A DNA stretch of 64,000 bases from Dechloromonas sp. (GCA_028687035.1 JAQUAX010000005.1:62001-126000); one strand, 5' to 3'. Shown: positions 18,034 to 30,452, counted from the stretch's first letter. The notes: generated from the sequence alone by a model not told the origin. Program-made: numbers and translations.

Positions 18034-19781
18034 TGGGCGTCCGTCGCCGTCCGCAACGCGGCCACCGCTATGCCGAAAGCCCGGTGCTGCAGCTCGCGCT
18101 GCAGGGCTGGCGGTCGCGCACGGTCGGCCTGCTGCTGATGGCCGCCTTCCTCGCGCTGGTTGCGCGCGGCTTCTACCTGCAGGTCATCAACAACGACTTC
18201 CTGCAGGAAAAGGGCGAATCGCGCTATCGCCGCGACATCGAGGTTTCCGCGTCGCGCGGCAGGATCGTCGATCGTCACGGCGACATGCTCGCCGTCTCGA
18301 CGCCGATGAAATCGGTCTGGGCGATCCCGGGCGACGCGCGGACGATGTCGGCGCCGCAGAAGCGCCAGCTGGCCGCGCTGCTCGAGATGGGCGAGCGCGA
18401 ACTGGACGGCAAGCTGGCTTCCGACAAGACCTTCGTGTTCATCCGTCGCCAGGTGCCGCCGGAGACCGCGGCGCGCATCGCCGCGCTGAAGCTGCCGGGC
18501 ATCCATCAGGAAAAGGAATACCGCCGCTACTATCCGACCGGCGACATGACCGCTCACATCGTCGGTTTCACCGGCGTGGACGACAAGGGGCTGGAGGGCG
18601 TCGAACTGGCCTTCCAGGGCAGCCTGCTCGGCCGGCCCGGCGCCCGGACCGTGATCCGCGACCGGCGCGGCAACATCGTCGAGGACGTCGGTGCGGCGCG
18701 GCCGCCGCAGGACGGCAAGGACATCCGGCTGGCGCTGGATTCGAAAATCCAGTACCTCGCCTACGCCCAACTGAAGAACGCCGTCGAGAACCACAAGGCC
18801 AAGGCCGGCGGCGCCATCGTCATCGACGCGCGGACCGGCGAGATTCTCGCGCTGGTCAATCTGCCGACCTACAACCCGAACAACCGCGAACGCCTGACCG
18901 GCGCCCAGCTGCGCAACCGCGCGCTGACCGACACCTTCGAGCCGGGGTCGGTGATGAAGCCGTTCACCGCCGCGCTGGCGCTGGAGCGCGGCAAGGTCCG
19001 CTACGACACCGTGATCAACTGCGCGCCCGGCCGCCTGACCATCGGCAGCGCGACCATTTCCGACGCCCACCCGCACGGTGCGCTGACCGTCGCCGAAGTG
19101 ATCCAGAAGTCGTCGAACGTCGGTACCGCGAAGATCGCGCTGACCTTCCCGCCGAAGGAAATGTGGGAACTCTACGATGGCCTGGGCTTCGGCCAGGCGC
19201 CCAATCTCGGCTTCCCGGGCGAGGTCGCCGGCCGCCTGCGGCCGTGGAAGAACTGGCGCCCGATCGAACAGGCGACGATGTCCTACGGCCACGGCATCGC
19301 GGTCAGCCTGGTCCAGCTGGCCCGTGCCTACACGGTATTCGCCAAGGACGGCGAGCTGCTGCCGCTGTCGCTGACCCGTGTGGACGAGGCGCCGGTGCAT
19401 GGCGCGCGCATCTTCTCGCCGCAGACCGTGCGCGAGGTGCGCTCCATGCTCGAAATGGCCGTCCAGCCGGGCGGCACCGCGCCGAAGGCGCGCGTTCCGG
19501 GCTACCGCGTCGGCGGCAAGACGGGGACCGCATACAAGATCGAGAACGGCCAGTACGCGCGCAAATACATCGCGTCCTTCGTCGGCATCGCGCCGGTCAG
19601 CGATCCGCGGCTGGTCGTCGCCGTGATGATCGACGAGCCGAGCGCCGGCGGCCACTACGGCGGCGACGTCGCCGGCCCCGCCTTCTCGCAGATCGCCGGC
19701 GGCGCGCTGCGCACGCTGGGTATCCCGCCGGACGCGCCGATCCAGGTCGCCGACGCCCGCGACGCAAAGGAAAAGCTGTGA
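18033..19781 (+). CDS. ftsI: Peptidoglycan transpeptidase FtsI (PBP3)
   Basis: PGSVMKPF, KSSNVGTAKIA, VGGKTGTAYK penicillin-binding motifs. Confidence 0.96.
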   Translation: MGVRRRPQRGHRYAESPVLQLALQGWRSRTVGLLLMAAFLALVARGFYLQVINNDFLQEKGESRYRRDIEVSASRGRIVDRHGDMLAVSTPMKSVWAIPGDARTMSAPQKRQLAALLEMGERELDGKLASDKTFVFIRRQVPPETAARIAALKLPGIHQEKEYRRYYPTGDMTAHIVGFTGVDDKGLEGVELAFQGSLLGRPGARTVIRDRRGNIVEDVGAARPPQDGKDIRLALDSKIQYLAYAQLKNAVENHKAKAGGAIVIDARTGEILALVNLPTYNPNNRERLTGAQLRNRALTDTFEPGSVMKPFTAALALERGKVRYDTVINCAPGRLTIGSATISDAHPHGALTVAEVIQKSSNVGTAKIALTFPPKEMWELYDGLGFGQAPNLGFPGEVAGRLRPWKNWRPIEQATMSYGHGIAVSLVQLARAYTVFAKDGELLPLSLTRVDEAPVHGARIFSPQTVREVRSMLEMAVQPGGTAPKARVPGYRVGGKTGTAYKIENGQYARKYIASFVGIAPVSDPRLVVAVMIDEPSAGGHYGGDVAGPAFSQIAGGALRTLGIPPDAPIQVADARDAKEKL

Positions 19782-21256
19782 CGACCCCGCGCGACATCCT
19801 CGACCGCCTGGCCGCCCTCGGCGTCGTCCCGACCGGCGTCGCCGACGACAGCCGCCAGCTGGTCCCGGGCGACCTGTTCCTGGCCTACCCGGGCGATCTC
19901 GCCGACGGCCGCCGCTACATTGCCGACGCGCTGGCGCGCGGCGCCGTCGCGGTGCTCTGGCAGCCGGGCGGCGATTTCGCGTGGAATCCGGCGTGGACCG
20001 CGCCGCAGCTGGCGCTGCCGGCCCTGCGCCCGCTCGCCGGGCCGCTCGCCCATGCCGTGTACAGCCACCCGAGCGAGGCGCTGTCGCTGATCGCGGTGAC
20101 CGGCACCAACGGCAAGACGACGATCAGCCAGTGCATCGCCCGCGTGCATCCGCAGCGCTGCGCGGTGATCGGCACGCTGGGCGCCGGCTTTCCCGAGGCG
20201 CAGACCGAAACCGGCTTCACGACGCCCGAGGCGACGACGCTGATGCGCTACCTCGCCCGTTTCCGCGCCGACGGTGCCGGCGCCTGCGCGCTGGAGGCCA
20301 GCTCGATCGGCATCGAGGAGGGGCGGATGAACGGCGTCCGCGTCGATGTCGCGGTGTTTTCCAACTTCACGCGCGACCACCTCGACTACCACGGCACGAT
20401 GGAAGCCTACGCCGCCGCCAAGGAGAAGCTGTTCGCCTGGCCCCGCCTGCGTACCGCGATCATCAACCTGGACGATGCGCTGGGCCGCAAGCTGGTCCGC
20501 GAGACGACCGCGTCGCGCGTGCTCGGCTACGCGATCGGCGAGCCCGACCGCGACTTCCCGGCGCTGGTCCGCGCCGAAGGGCTGGTCGAGACCGCTGCCG
20601 GCCAGCGCTTCACGCTGGTCCTGCCGAACGGCCGCGTCGAAGTCGAGACCGGCCTGGTTGGCCGCTACAACGTATCCAACCTGCTTGCCGTCGCCGGCGT
20701 GCTGTACGACGCCGGCCTTGCCGCCGACGAGGTCGCCCGCCGGCTGGCCGGCCTGACGCCGCCGCCGGGACGCCTGGAACGCGTCGGCGGCCACGGCGAG
20801 CCGCTGGTCGTCGTCGACTACGCCCATTCGCCGGATGCGCTCGACAACGCGCTGGCCGCGCTGCGCCCGGTCGCCGACGCACGCGGCGGCCGCCTGGCCG
20901 TCGTCTTCGGCTGCGGCGGCGACCGCGACAAGGGCAAGCGCCCGCAGATGGGCGCGATCGCCGAGCGTCGCGCCGACCGCGTGCTGGTGACCAGCGACAA
21001 CCCGCGCAGCGAAGCGCCGCAGGCGATCATCGCCGACATCCTGGCCGGCATGCGCGACGGTTGCGCCGAGGCCGACCGCGCCGCCGCGATCGAGCGCGCC
21101 GTCGCCGAAGCGGCTGCGGCCGACGTGATCCTGGTCGCCGGCAAGGGCCACGAGTCGTATCAGGAAGTCGCCGGCATCCGCACGCATTTTTCCGACGTCG
21201 AGGCGGCGCAGGCCGCGCTGAACCGGCGCCGCGAAGCCCTGGAGGAAAAGGCATGA
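19778..21256 (+). CDS. murE: UDP-MurNAc-tripeptide synthetase MurE
   Basis: VTGTNGKTT ATP motif; GTG start with overlap to ftsI. Confidence 0.96.
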   Translation: MTTPRDILDRLAALGVVPTGVADDSRQLVPGDLFLAYPGDLADGRRYIADALARGAVAVLWQPGGDFAWNPAWTAPQLALPALRPLAGPLAHAVYSHPSEALSLIAVTGTNGKTTISQCIARVHPQRCAVIGTLGAGFPEAQTETGFTTPEATTLMRYLARFRADGAGACALEASSIGIEEGRMNGVRVDVAVFSNFTRDHLDYHGTMEAYAAAKEKLFAWPRLRTAIINLDDALGRKLVRETTASRVLGYAIGEPDRDFPALVRAEGLVETAAGQRFTLVLPNGRVEVETGLVGRYNVSNLLAVAGVLYDAGLAADEVARRLAGLTPPPGRLERVGGHGEPLVVVDYAHSPDALDNALAALRPVADARGGRLAVVFGCGGDRDKGKRPQMGAIAERRADRVLVTSDNPRSEAPQAIIADILAGMRDGCAEADRAAAIERAVAEAAAADVILVAGKGHESYQEVAGIRTHFSDVEAAQAALNRRREALEEKA

Positions 21257-22623
21257 ACTGGCTGCTGTCGCAGGTCGCGGAAGCCGTCGCCGGCCGCCTG
21301 GCCGGTCCCGATGTCGCGTTGAGCGGCGTCTTCACGGATACCCGGGCGCAGGGCGCCGGGCAGCTGTTCGTCGCATTGCGCGGTGAGCGTTTCGACGCCC
21401 ACGATTTCCTCGACCAGGCGCTCGCCGCCGGCGCTTCCGCGCTGCTCGTCGCCGACGGGGCGAAGCTGCCGGCCGGCGTGCCGGCCGTCGTCGTCGACGA
21501 CACGCGCCTCGCCCTCGGTCGCCTGGCCGCCGCCTGGCGCGCCCGCTTCGACCTGCCGGTGATCGCGGTGACCGGTTCGAACGGCAAGACGACGACCAAG
21601 GAAATGATCGCCGCGATCCTGAAGGCCGCCTACGGCGACGCCGTGCTGGCCACCCGCGGCAACCTGAACAACGACATCGGCCTGCCGCTGACGCTGCTCG
21701 GCCTGAACGCCACGCACCGCGCCGGGGTGATCGAGATGGGCATGAACCACCCGGGCGAAATCGCCTACCTGGCGCCGATCGGCGCGCCGACCGTGGCGCT
21801 GGTGACCAACGCCCAGCGTGCCCACCTCGAAGGCATGGGCGACCTCGACGAAGTCGCGCGCGAGAAGGGCAGCATCTTCGGCGGCCTGCGCGGCAACGGC
21901 GTCGCCGTGATCAATGCCGACGACGCCTATGCCGGTTTCTGGCGCGACATGGCGGCGCCGCACGCGGTGCGCAGCTTCGGCATCGACCGGCCGGCCGACG
22001 TGCATGGCAAGGTGCGCCAGCACGGCCTCGAACAGGCGATCGCGCTGAGCACGCCGGAAGGCGACGCCGACGTCGCGCTGGGCGTTCCCGGCCGCCACAA
22101 CGCCCGCAACGCGCTGGCCGCCGCCGCCGCCTGCCTCGCCGCCGGCGTCCCGCTGGCCGCCGTGGTTGCCGGCCTGGCCGCCTTCTCCGGCGTCAAGGGC
22201 CGCCTGCAGCGGCGCAGCGGCCGCAAGGGCGCCGAAATCCTCGACGACACCTACAACGCCAACCCGGATTCGGTGCGCGCCGGCATCGACGTGCTGGCCT
22301 CGACCGTCGGCCGCAAGCTGCTGGTGCTGGGCGACATGGGCGAAATCGGCGAGGCCTGCGGCCAGTACCACGACGAGATCGGCGGCTACGCGAAGAGCCA
22401 GGGCATCGACGGCCTGTTCGCGCTCGGCGAGGCGTCGAAACTCGCGGTGCGCAATTTCGGCGAGGGTGCCCGCCACTACTGCAACGTCGACAAGCTGATC
22501 GCCGCGGTCGACAAGGAACTGGGCCCGGAAACCACCGTGCTGGTCAAGGGCTCGCGCTTCATGAAAATGGAACGGGTGACGGACGCGCTGGCCGCGACCG
22601 ACGCCCCGGAGGAGAAACACTGA
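21253..22623 (+). CDS. murF: UDP-MurNAc-tripeptide-D-Ala-D-Ala ligase MurF
   Basis: [22 protein letters not shown] overlap to murE. Confidence 0.96.
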   Translation: MNWLLSQVAEAVAGRLAGPDVALSGVFTDTRAQGAGQLFVALRGERFDAHDFLDQALAAGASALLVADGAKLPAGVPAVVVDDTRLALGRLAAAWRARFDLPVIAVTGSNGKTTTKEMIAAILKAAYGDAVLATRGNLNNDIGLPLTLLGLNATHRAGVIEMGMNHPGEIAYLAPIGAPTVALVTNAQRAHLEGMGDLDEVAREKGSIFGGLRGNGVAVINADDAYAGFWRDMAAPHAVRSFGIDRPADVHGKVRQHGLEQAIALSTPEGDADVALGVPGRHNARNALAAAAACLAAGVPLAAVVAGLAAFSGVKGRLQRRSGRKGAEILDDTYNANPDSVRAGIDVLASTVGRKLLVLGDMGEIGEACGQYHDEIGGYAKSQGIDGLFALGEASKLAVRNFGEGARHYCNVDKLIAAVDKELGPETTVLVKGSRFMKMERVTDALAATDAPEEKH

Positions 22624-23726
22624 TGCTTTTGGCCCTCGCCCAATGGCTCGCCCAGGACGTCCGCTTTTTCAACGTCTTCAACTACATCACGCTGCGCACC
22701 GTGCTCGCCGCGATGACCGCGCTGCTGATTTCCTTCGCCGCCGGCCCCGCGGTGATCCGCTGGCTGGCCGCCAAGAAGATCGGCCAGGCGGTGCGCACCG
22801 ACGGACCGCAGACCCACCTCGTGAAGTCGGGCACGCCGACCATGGGCGGCGTGCTGATCCTGATCGCGATCGGCGTCACGACGCTGCTGTGGGCGGATCT
22901 GACCAATAAATACGTGTGGACCGTGCTGGTCGTCACGCTGGGCTACGGCATCGTCGGCTGGTACGACGACTGGAAGAAGGTCGTCTATCGCGATCCGGCC
23001 GGCCTGTCGGCGAAGTGGAAATATTTCTGGCAGTCGGTGCTCGGCCTGGGCGCTGCGCTGTTTCTGGCCTTCTCGGCGACGTCTACCGCGCAGACGCAGC
23101 TGATCGTGCCTTTCTTCAAGAGCGTCGCCTATCCGCTGGGCGTCATCGGCTTCATCACGCTGACGTACTTCGTCATCGTCGGCACGTCGAACGCGGTCAA
23201 CCTGACCGACGGTCTCGACGGCCTGGCGATCATGCCGACCGTCATGATCGCCGCCGCCTTCGCGGTCTTCGCCTACGTGACCGGTCACGCGGTGTACGCC
23301 AAATACCTGCTGATTCCCTACGTGCCGGGTGCCGGCGAACTGTGCATCCTGCTCGGCGCGATCGCCGGCGCCGGGCTCGGTTTCCTGTGGTTCAACGCCT
23401 ACCCGGCCGAGGTCTTCATGGGCGACGTCGGCGCGCTGGCGCTGGGCGCCGCGCTCGGCACCGTCGCCGTGATCGTCCGCCAGGAAATCGTGCTGCTGAT
23501 CATGGGCGGCGTGTTCGTCGTCGAGACGCTGTCGGTGATGCTGCAGGTCTCGTGGTTCAAATACACGAAGAAGAAGTACGGCGAGGGCCGGCGCATCCTG
23601 CGCATGGCGCCGCTGCACCACCATTTCGAACAGACGGGCTGGAAGGAGACGCAGGTTGTCGTCCGTTTCTGGATCATCACCATCATGCTGGTGCTGGTCG
23701 GCCTGTCCACGCTGAAGCTGCGGTAA
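22623..23726 (+). CDS. mraY: Phospho-MurNAc-pentapeptide transferase MraY
   Basis: [28 protein letters not shown] motifs; multi-TM. Confidence 0.97.
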   Translation: MLLALAQWLAQDVRFFNVFNYITLRTVLAAMTALLISFAAGPAVIRWLAAKKIGQAVRTDGPQTHLVKSGTPTMGGVLILIAIGVTTLLWADLTNKYVWTVLVVTLGYGIVGWYDDWKKVVYRDPAGLSAKWKYFWQSVLGLGAALFLAFSATSTAQTQLIVPFFKSVAYPLGVIGFITLTYFVIVGTSNAVNLTDGLDGLAIMPTVMIAAAFAVFAYVTGHAVYAKYLLIPYVPGAGELCILLGAIAGAGLGFLWFNAYPAEVFMGDVGALALGAALGTVAVIVRQEIVLLIMGGVFVVETLSVMLQVSWFKYTKKKYGEGRRILRMAPLHHHFEQTGWKETQVVVRFWIITIMLVLVGLSTLKLR

Positions 23727-23729
23727 GCC

Positions 23730-25076
23730 ATGGAACTCAAGGGCAAACGCGTTCTGGTGATCGGACTCGGCGAGTCCGGGCTGGCGATGGCCAAGTGGCT
23801 GAGCCGCCAGGGCGCCGTCGTGCGCGTCGCCGACACGCGCGACAACCCGCCGAACGTCGAGGCGCTGGCCGCCGCCGCGCCGGGCGCCGAACTGGTCGCC
23901 GGGGCGTTTGCCGCATCGACCTTCGCCGGCGTCGACGTCGTCGCGCTGTCGCCGGGTGTCGCGCTCGCGAGCCTGCCCGCGGTGGACGTGCCGGTGATCT
24001 CGGAAATCGAACTGTTCGCCGCCGGTGTGCGCGAGCAGGTACCCGGCTCGCAGATCGTCGCGATCACCGGCAGCAACGGCAAGACGACGACCACCGCGCT
24101 GACCGCCCACCTGCTGAACGGCGCCGGCGTGCCGGCGATCGCCTGCGGCAACATCTCGCCGTCGGCGCTCGACGCGCTGATGGACGCGCAGGATGCGAAT
24201 GCGCTGCCGCAGGTCTGGGTCGTCGAGCTGTCCAGCTTCCAGCTGGAAACCACGCACCACCTGAACGCCGCCGCGGCGACCGTGCTCAACGTCTCGGAAG
24301 ACCACCTCGACCGCTACGACGGCAGCCTCGCCAACTACGCGGCCGCCAAGTCGCGCGTCTTCCAGGGCAAGGGCGCGCTGATCCTCAACCGCGACGACGA
24401 CTGGTCGATGGCCAACGGCCGCTGTGGCCGCAAGATGCTGACCTTCGGCCTGAATCCGGCGCCGCGCGGCGTCGATTACGGCTATGCCGACGGCGCGATT
24501 TTCCGCGGCCAGGAAAAGCTGGTCGCGGTCGACGAGCTGCGGCTGACCGGATTGCACAACGCCGCCAACGCGATGGCCGCGCTGGCGCTGTGCGAATGCG
24601 TCGGCGTCGCGCCGGCCCGCGTGCTGCCGGCGCTGAAGGCTTTCAAGGGCCTGCCGCACCGCGTCGAGACGGTCGCCGAGATCGCCGGCGTGCTGTATGT
24701 CGATGATTCCAAGGGAACCAACGTCGGCGCCACGCTGGCGGCGATCGAGGGCCTGGGCCGCAAGGTCGCCATCGTGCTCGGCGGCGACGGCAAGGGCCAG
24801 GATTTCTCGCCGCTGAAGCCGGCGCTGGAAAGGCACGGCCGCGCGGTCGCGCTGATCGGCCGCGACGCCGCGGCGATCGGCATGGCGCTCGAAGGCTCCG
24901 GCGTGCCGACGCGCATCGTCGGCGACATGGCCGACGCCGTGCGCTGGCTGGCCGCCCGCGCCGAAGCGGGCGACTGCGTGCTGCTGTCGCCGGCCTGCGC
25001 CAGCCTCGACATGTACCGCAATTACGCGCACCGCGCGCAGGCCTTCATCGACGCCGTCCGGGAGTTGCAGCCATGA
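23730..25076 (+). CDS. murD: UDP-MurNAc-L-Ala-D-Glu ligase MurD
   Basis: [21 protein letters not shown]. Confidence 0.96.
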   Translation: MELKGKRVLVIGLGESGLAMAKWLSRQGAVVRVADTRDNPPNVEALAAAAPGAELVAGAFAASTFAGVDVVALSPGVALASLPAVDVPVISEIELFAAGVREQVPGSQIVAITGSNGKTTTTALTAHLLNGAGVPAIACGNISPSALDALMDAQDANALPQVWVVELSSFQLETTHHLNAAAATVLNVSEDHLDRYDGSLANYAAAKSRVFQGKGALILNRDDDWSMANGRCGRKMLTFGLNPAPRGVDYGYADGAIFRGQEKLVAVDELRLTGLHNAANAMAALALCECVGVAPARVLPALKAFKGLPHRVETVAEIAGVLYVDDSKGTNVGATLAAIEGLGRKVAIVLGGDGKGQDFSPLKPALERHGRAVALIGRDAAAIGMALEGSGVPTRIVGDMADAVRWLAARAEAGDCVLLSPACASLDMYRNYAHRAQAFIDAVRELQP

Positions 25077-26236
25077 TGCTGTCCGCGCTCGACGCTCCCC
25101 GCCGCCAGGTCGCCGAAATCGACTACGCGCTGCTGTGGAGCACGCTGGCGCTGCTGTTCGCGGGGCTGGTGATGGTTTATTCGGCGTCGATCGCGACCGC
25201 CGAAGGCGGCCGTTTCACCAACCACCAGCCGGCCTACTACCTGATCCGCCACGGCGTTTTCCTGTGCATCGGCCTGGTCGCTGCAGCCGTCGCTTTCCAG
25301 ATCCCGCTGTCGCTGTGGCAGCGCTACGCGCCCTTCCTGTTCATGGCCGGCGTCGTGCTGCTCGCCATCGTGCTGATCCCGGGCATCGGCCGCGACGTCA
25401 ACGGCGCCCGCCGCTGGCTGCCGCTCGGCTTTGCCAACCTGCAGCCGTCCGAGCTGATGAAGCTGGCCGCCGTGCTGTACGCCGCCGACTACACGGTGCG
25501 CAAGATCAACGTCATGCACGACCTGAAGCAGGCCTTCCTGCCGATGTTCGGCGCGATGGCGCTGGTCGGCATGCTGCTGCTCAAGGAGCCGGACTTCGGC
25601 GCCTTCGTCGTGATCATCTCGATCGCGATGGGCATCCTGTTCCTCGGCGGGCTGAAGGCCCGGCTGTTCGCACTGCTGATCACGCTGCTGCTGGTCGCTT
25701 TCGCGGTGATGATCATCGTGTCGCCCTACCGGCGCGACCGCGTGTTCGGTTTCATGGATCCGTGGGCCGATGCCTTCGGCCGCGGCTACCAGCTGTCGCA
25801 TTCGCTGATCGCCTTCGGCCGCGGCGAGCTGTTCGGCGTCGGACTGGGCGCTTCGATCGAGAAACTGTTCTACCTGCCGGAAGCGCATACCGACTTCCTG
25901 CTCGCGGTGATCGCCGAGGAGCTCGGCTTCTTCGGCGTGCTCGCGGTGATCGCGCTGTTCGCGCTGCTCGTCCAGCGCGCCTTCGCGATCGGCCGCCAGT
26001 GCGTGCAGCTCGACCGCCTGTACCCGGCGCTGGTCGCGATGGGCATGGGCATCTGGTTCGGCGTGCAGTCCTTCATCAACATGGGCGTCAACATGGGCCT
26101 GCTGCCGACCAAGGGGCTGACGCTGCCGCTGATGAGCTTCGGCGGTTCCGGCATCCTCGCCAACTGCGTGGCGCTGGCGATTCTCTTGCGGGTTGACTGG
26201 GAAAATCGGCAATTGATGCGCGGAGGGAAACTATGA
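25073..26236 (+). CDS. ftsW: Peptidoglycan glycosyltransferase FtsW
   Basis: SEDS-family TM protein, [24 protein letters not shown]-like motifs, dcw position. Confidence 0.96.
   Translation: MMLSALDAPRRQVAEIDYALLWSTLALLFAGLVMVYSASIATAEGGRFTNHQPAYYLIRHGVFLCIGLVAAAVAFQIPLSLWQRYAPFLFMAGVVLLAIVLIPGIGRDVNGARRWLPLGFANLQPSELMKLAAVLYAADYTVRKINVMHDLKQAFLPMFGAMALVGMLLLKEPDFGAFVVIISIAMGILFLGGLKARLFALLITLLLVAFAVMIIVSPYRRDRVFGFMDPWADAFGRGYQLSHSLIAFGRGELFGVGLGASIEKLFYLPEAHTDFLLAVIAEELGFFGVLAVIALFALLVQRAFAIGRQCVQLDRLYPALVAMGMGIWFGVQSFINMGVNMGLLPTKGLTLPLMSFGGSGILANCVALAILLRVDWENRQLMRGGKL
26217..26236 (+). repeat. Copy 1 of 20-bp direct repeat tgcgcggagggaaactatga (ftsW 3' end)
   Basis: Identical to 26339-26358 except one base. 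Confidence 0.95.
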
Positions 26237-26358
26237 CGAAGCGCTGCGTTCATTCGCATCAATTGGCGATTTCGTCGCAGGCTAACTTGCGCAGCAAGTT
26301 AAGCGCGCAGCGCGGCCGGAGACAAAACCGTCTCTTCGTGCGCGGAGGCAAACTATGA
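26233..26358 (+). CDS. 41-aa ORF between ftsW and murG, overlapping both by [45 protein letters not shown]
   Basis: Translated by eye; may be a by-product of a duplication/insertion rather than a functional gene. Confidence 0.35.
   Translation: MTKRCVHSHQLAISSQANLRSKLSAQRGRRQNRLFVRGGKL
26339..26358 (+). repeat. Copy 2 of 20-bp direct repeat tgcgcggaggcaaactatga (supplies murG SD and start)
   Basis: 19/20 match to 26217-26236. Confidence 0.95.
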
Positions 26359-27413
26359 GCAAGACCATCCTGGTCATGGCCGGCGGTACCGGCGGCCACA
26401 TCTTCCCGGCCCTCGCCGTCGCCCACAAGATGCGCGATGCCGGCTGGCGCGTCGTCTGGCTGGGCAATCCGGAAGGCATGGAAGCGAAGCTGGTGCCGCA
26501 GCACGGCTTCGAGATGGTGTGGGTCAAGTTTTCCGCATTGCGCGGCAAGGGACTGCTCCGGAAGCTGCTGCTGCCGTTCAACCTGCTGCGCGGCTTCTGG
26601 CAGGGCTGGCGCGCGCTGCGTCAGGTGCGTCCGCATGTCGTGCTGGGCATGGGCGGCTACATCACTTTCCCGGGTGGGATGATGGCCGCGCTGACCGGCG
26701 TGCCGCTGGTGCTGCACGAGCAGAATTCGGTGGCCGGGCTGGCCAACCGCGTGCTGTCCGGCGTTGCCGACCGCGTCGCGACCGGATTTCCCGGCGTGCT
26801 GCCGAAGGGCGAATGGGTCGGCAATCCGGTCCGGCCAGAGATCGCCGCGCTGGCGCCGCCGGCCGAGCGTTTCGCCGAGCGCACCGGTCCGCTGCGCCTG
26901 CTGGTCATCGGCGGCAGCCTGGGCGCCCAGGCGCTGAACGAAATGGTGCCGCAGGCGATGGCGCAATTCACCGCCGAGCAGCTGCCGCAGATCGTGCACC
27001 AGGCCGGCGACAAGCATCTCGACGCGCTGCAGGCGAATTATGCGGCGGCCGGCGTGCCGGCCCACTGCGTGCCTTTCATCGAGGACATGGCCGGCGCCTA
27101 CGAATGGGCCGACCTGGTGATCTGCCGGGCCGGCGCGCTGACCGTCGCCGAACTCGCCGCGGCCGGCGTCGCCAGCATCCTGGTTCCCTATCCGCACGCG
27201 GTCGACGACCACCAGACGGGCAATGCCCGCTTTCTGGTCAATGTCGGCGGCGCCTTCCTGATGCCGCAGGCCGAGATGACCGCGGACGCCATCGCGCTGA
27301 TCCGCAACTATTCCCGCGGTCAACTGCTGGAAATGGCCGAAAAGGCCCGCAGCCTGGCCAAGCCCGACGCCACCGCCGAGGTGGCGACCCTTTGCGCGGA
27401 GATCGCCAAGTGA
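26355..27413 (+). CDS. murG: UDP-GlcNAc transferase MurG
   Basis: [29 protein letters not shown]. Confidence 0.97.
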   Translation: MSKTILVMAGGTGGHIFPALAVAHKMRDAGWRVVWLGNPEGMEAKLVPQHGFEMVWVKFSALRGKGLLRKLLLPFNLLRGFWQGWRALRQVRPHVVLGMGGYITFPGGMMAALTGVPLVLHEQNSVAGLANRVLSGVADRVATGFPGVLPKGEWVGNPVRPEIAALAPPAERFAERTGPLRLLVIGGSLGAQALNEMVPQAMAQFTAEQLPQIVHQAGDKHLDALQANYAAAGVPAHCVPFIEDMAGAYEWADLVICRAGALTVAELAAAGVASILVPYPHAVDDHQTGNARFLVNVGGAFLMPQAEMTADAIALIRNYSRGQLLEMAEKARSLAKPDATAEVATLCAEIAK

Positions 27414-28801
27414 AACACAAGGTCAAGAACATCCATTTCGTCGGCGTCGGCGGCGCCGGCATGAGCGGCATCGCCGAAGTGCTGGCCCACCTCGGCTACG
27501 CGGTGACCGGCTCCGATCTCGCCGCCAGCGCGACGACCCGCCGCCTCGAGGGCGAGGGCGTCCGCGTCCGCATCGGCCATGCCGCCGAGAACGTCGCCGG
27601 GGCCGACGCAGTCGTCGTCTCCACCGCCGTCAAGGCCGACAATCCCGAGGTCGTCGCCGCGCGCGAGCGCAAGATCCCGGTCGTCCCGCGCGCCCAGATG
27701 CTGGCCGAGCTGATGCGCCTGAAGCACGGCATCGCGATCGCCGGCACGCACGGCAAGACGACGACGACCAGCCTGGTCACCAGCATCCTGGCCGAAGGCG
27801 GCGTCGATCCGACCTTCGTCATCGGCGGCCGGCTGAACGCCGCCGGCGCCAATGCCCGGCTCGGCCGCGGCGATTTCCTGGTCGCCGAGGCCGACGAGTC
27901 GGACGCCTCCTTCCTGTTCCTGTCGCCGGTCGTGTCGGTGGTCACCAACATCGACGCCGACCACATGGAGACCTACGGCCACGACTTCGAGCGCCTGAAG
28001 GGCGCCTTCGTCGATTTCCTGAACCGCCTGCCGTTCTACGGCGTCGCCGTGCTGTGCGCCGACGATCCGAACGTGCGCGAGATCATGCCGCGCGTGCCGA
28101 AGCAGATCATCAGCTACGGCCTGACGCCGGACTGCAACTTCTACGCCGAGAACGTCGTCGCCGCCGACGGCCAGATGCGCTTCGACTGCGTCCGCGTCAA
28201 CGGCTCGGTATCGCGGCTGGCCATCACGCTGAACCTGCCGGGCCGCCACAACGTCCTCAACGCGCTGGCGGCGATCGCCGTCGCAACCGAGGTCGGCGTG
28301 TCCGACGAAGCGATCGTCAAGGCGCTCGCCGAGTTCAAGGGCGTCGGCCGCCGCTTCCAGCGTTACGGCGAACTGAAGCTGCCGTCCGGCGGCAGCGCGA
28401 CGCTGGTCGACGATTACGGCCACCACCCGGTCGAAATGGCGGCAACGCTGGCCGCCGCCCGCGGCGCCTTCCCCGGCCGCCGCCTGCTGCTGGCCTTCCA
28501 GCCGCACCGCTACACGCGGACGCGCGACTGCTTCGAGGACTTCGTCAAGGTGCTGTCCACGGTCGACGCGCTGTGCCTGGCCGAAATCTACGCCGCCGGC
28601 GAGGCGCCGGTCGTTGCCGCCGACGGCCGCTCGCTGGCCCGCGCGCTGCGCGTCGCCGGCAAGGTGGAGCCGGTGTTCGTCGAGGACATCGCGGCGATGC
28701 CGCAAACCATTCTGGATGTCGCCCGCGACGGCGACGTGGTACTGACCATGGGTGCCGGCTCGATCGGTGCGGTGCCCGGCAAGCTGGTGGAAATGCAATG
28801 A
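27410..28801 (+). CDS. murC: UDP-MurNAc-L-alanine ligase MurC
   Basis: [31 protein letters not shown] start. Confidence 0.97.
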   Translation: MKHKVKNIHFVGVGGAGMSGIAEVLAHLGYAVTGSDLAASATTRRLEGEGVRVRIGHAAENVAGADAVVVSTAVKADNPEVVAARERKIPVVPRAQMLAELMRLKHGIAIAGTHGKTTTTSLVTSILAEGGVDPTFVIGGRLNAAGANARLGRGDFLVAEADESDASFLFLSPVVSVVTNIDADHMETYGHDFERLKGAFVDFLNRLPFYGVAVLCADDPNVREIMPRVPKQIISYGLTPDCNFYAENVVAADGQMRFDCVRVNGSVSRLAITLNLPGRHNVLNALAAIAVATEVGVSDEAIVKALAEFKGVGRRFQRYGELKLPSGGSATLVDDYGHHPVEMAATLAAARGAFPGRRLLLAFQPHRYTRTRDCFEDFVKVLSTVDALCLAEIYAAGEAPVVAADGRSLARALRVAGKVEPVFVEDIAAMPQTILDVARDGDVVLTMGAGSIGAVPGKLVEMQ

Positions 28802-29703
28802 ACGATTTCGGCAAGGTCGCGGTTCTTTTCGGCGGAACGTCCGCCGAGCGCGCGGTTTCCCTGAACAGCGGCTCGCGCGTGTTGGCAGCGCTGCAGGGCC
28901 AGGGCGTCGATGCCCATCCCTTCGATCCGGCCGACCAGCCGCTCGACGCGCTGAAGGGCTACGACCGCGCCTTTATCGCGCTGCACGGCCGGCACGGCGA
29001 GGACGGCACGATCCAGGGCGCGCTCGAGGTCATGCACATTCCCTACACCGGCTCCGGCGTGCTGGCGTCGGCGCTGGCGATGGACAAGTTCCGGACCAAG
29101 CTGATGTGGCAGGCGGCCGGCTTGGCGGTGCCCGAATACGCGCTGCTGACCGCCGATTCCGATTTCGCCGACGTCGAGGAGGCGCTCGGCCTGCCGCTGT
29201 TCGTCAAGCCGGCGCGCGAGGGTTCGTCGATCGGCGTGACCAAGGTCAAGACGCCGGGCGGCCTGCTGGCGGCCTACGAGGAGGCCGCCCGCCACGATCC
29301 GCTGGTCATCGCCGAAAAGGGCGTCATGGGCGGCGAATACACGGTCGGCATCATCGGCGACCAGGTGCTGCCCATCGTCAAGATCGAGCCGGCGACCGAG
29401 TTCTACGACTACGAGGCCAAGTACAACCGCGACGACACGCGCTACCTGTGTCCCTGCGGCCTGCCGGAAAAGAAGGAAATGCAGATCCGCAAGGAGGCGC
29501 TGGACGCCTTCCGCGTGCTCGGCGGCCGCGGCTGGGGCCGGGTCGATTTCCTGATGGACGAGGAGGGCAATCACTACTTCCTCGAAGTGAATACGGCCCC
29601 GGGCATGACCGACCATTCGCTGGTTCCGATGGCGGCGCGCGTCGCCGGCCTCGACTACCCGGCGCTGGTCCGCCGCGTGCTCGAACTGGCCGCCAACGAC
29701 TGA
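28798..29703 (+). CDS. ddl: D-alanine-D-alanine ligase
   Basis: [34 protein letters not shown]. Confidence 0.96.
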   Translation: MNDFGKVAVLFGGTSAERAVSLNSGSRVLAALQGQGVDAHPFDPADQPLDALKGYDRAFIALHGRHGEDGTIQGALEVMHIPYTGSGVLASALAMDKFRTKLMWQAAGLAVPEYALLTADSDFADVEEALGLPLFVKPAREGSSIGVTKVKTPGGLLAAYEEAARHDPLVIAEKGVMGGEYTVGIIGDQVLPIVKIEPATEFYDYEAKYNRDDTRYLCPCGLPEKKEMQIRKEALDAFRVLGGRGWGRVDFLMDEEGNHYFLEVNTAPGMTDHSLVPMAARVAGLDYPALVRRVLELAAND

Positions 29704-29711
29704 GACGATTG

Positions 29712-30452
29712 ATGTGGAACAAGCCGCAGCTCCTCAACGCGATCGCCGACCTGCTGATGCTGGTCGGCGGGGCGATGCTGCTGGCCGCCGCCGCAGTCTG
29801 GGTGGTGCGCGTCCCGTCGTTGCCGCTGCGCCAGGTGGTGTTCGCGGGCGAATTGGCGCACACCCGGCGGCTGGAGGTCGAGCAGGTGCTGCCGGCCGCG
29901 CTGAAGGGCAATTTCTTCAGCCTGAATCTCGAGTCGGTACGCGCGACGCTGGAGCGCCTGCCGTGGATGCGCCGGGTGGAAGTGCGCCGCGTCTGGCCGG
30001 ACCGGCTGGAAATCCGGGCCGAGGAGCACAAGCCGGTCGCGCGCTGGGGCGAGGGACGCGGCGAGCTGGTCAACAGTTACGGCGAGGTCTTCGCGGCGAC
30101 GCCGGCGGCCGAGGAGGGCGAGCGCATGCCGCTGCTGTTCGGTCCGGGCGGCACGGCGCCGGAAGTGCTGCAGCGCTATGGCGAGCTGGTCGGCAGCCTG
30201 CAGGCGATCGGGGAACGGCCGGTGCAGCTGGTGCTGTCGCCGCGCCTGGCCTGGCAGCTGAAGCTGGGCAACGGAATGCTGGTGGAAATGGGGCGCGAAC
30301 AGCCGAAGTCTTCGGTCGCCGCCCGTCTGCAGCGTTTCATCGATATTTATCCGGAAACGGTCGGCCAGCGTGCCGAGCGGCCGGCGGTGGTGGATTTGCG
30401 GTATCCGAACGGCTTCGCGATGCGCGTCGCGGCCGAGGCTAAGGGAAAGTAA
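29712..30452 (+). CDS. ftsQ: Cell division protein FtsQ
   Basis: N-terminal TM plus POTRA-like region, between ddl and ftsA. Confidence 0.93.
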   Translation: MWNKPQLLNAIADLLMLVGGAMLLAAAAVWVVRVPSLPLRQVVFAGELAHTRRLEVEQVLPAALKGNFFSLNLESVRATLERLPWMRRVEVRRVWPDRLEIRAEEHKPVARWGEGRGELVNSYGEVFAATPAAEEGERMPLLFGPGGTAPEVLQRYGELVGSLQAIGERPVQLVLSPRLAWQLKLGNGMLVEMGREQPKSSVAARLQRFIDIYPETVGQRAERPAVVDLRYPNGFAMRVAAEAKGK

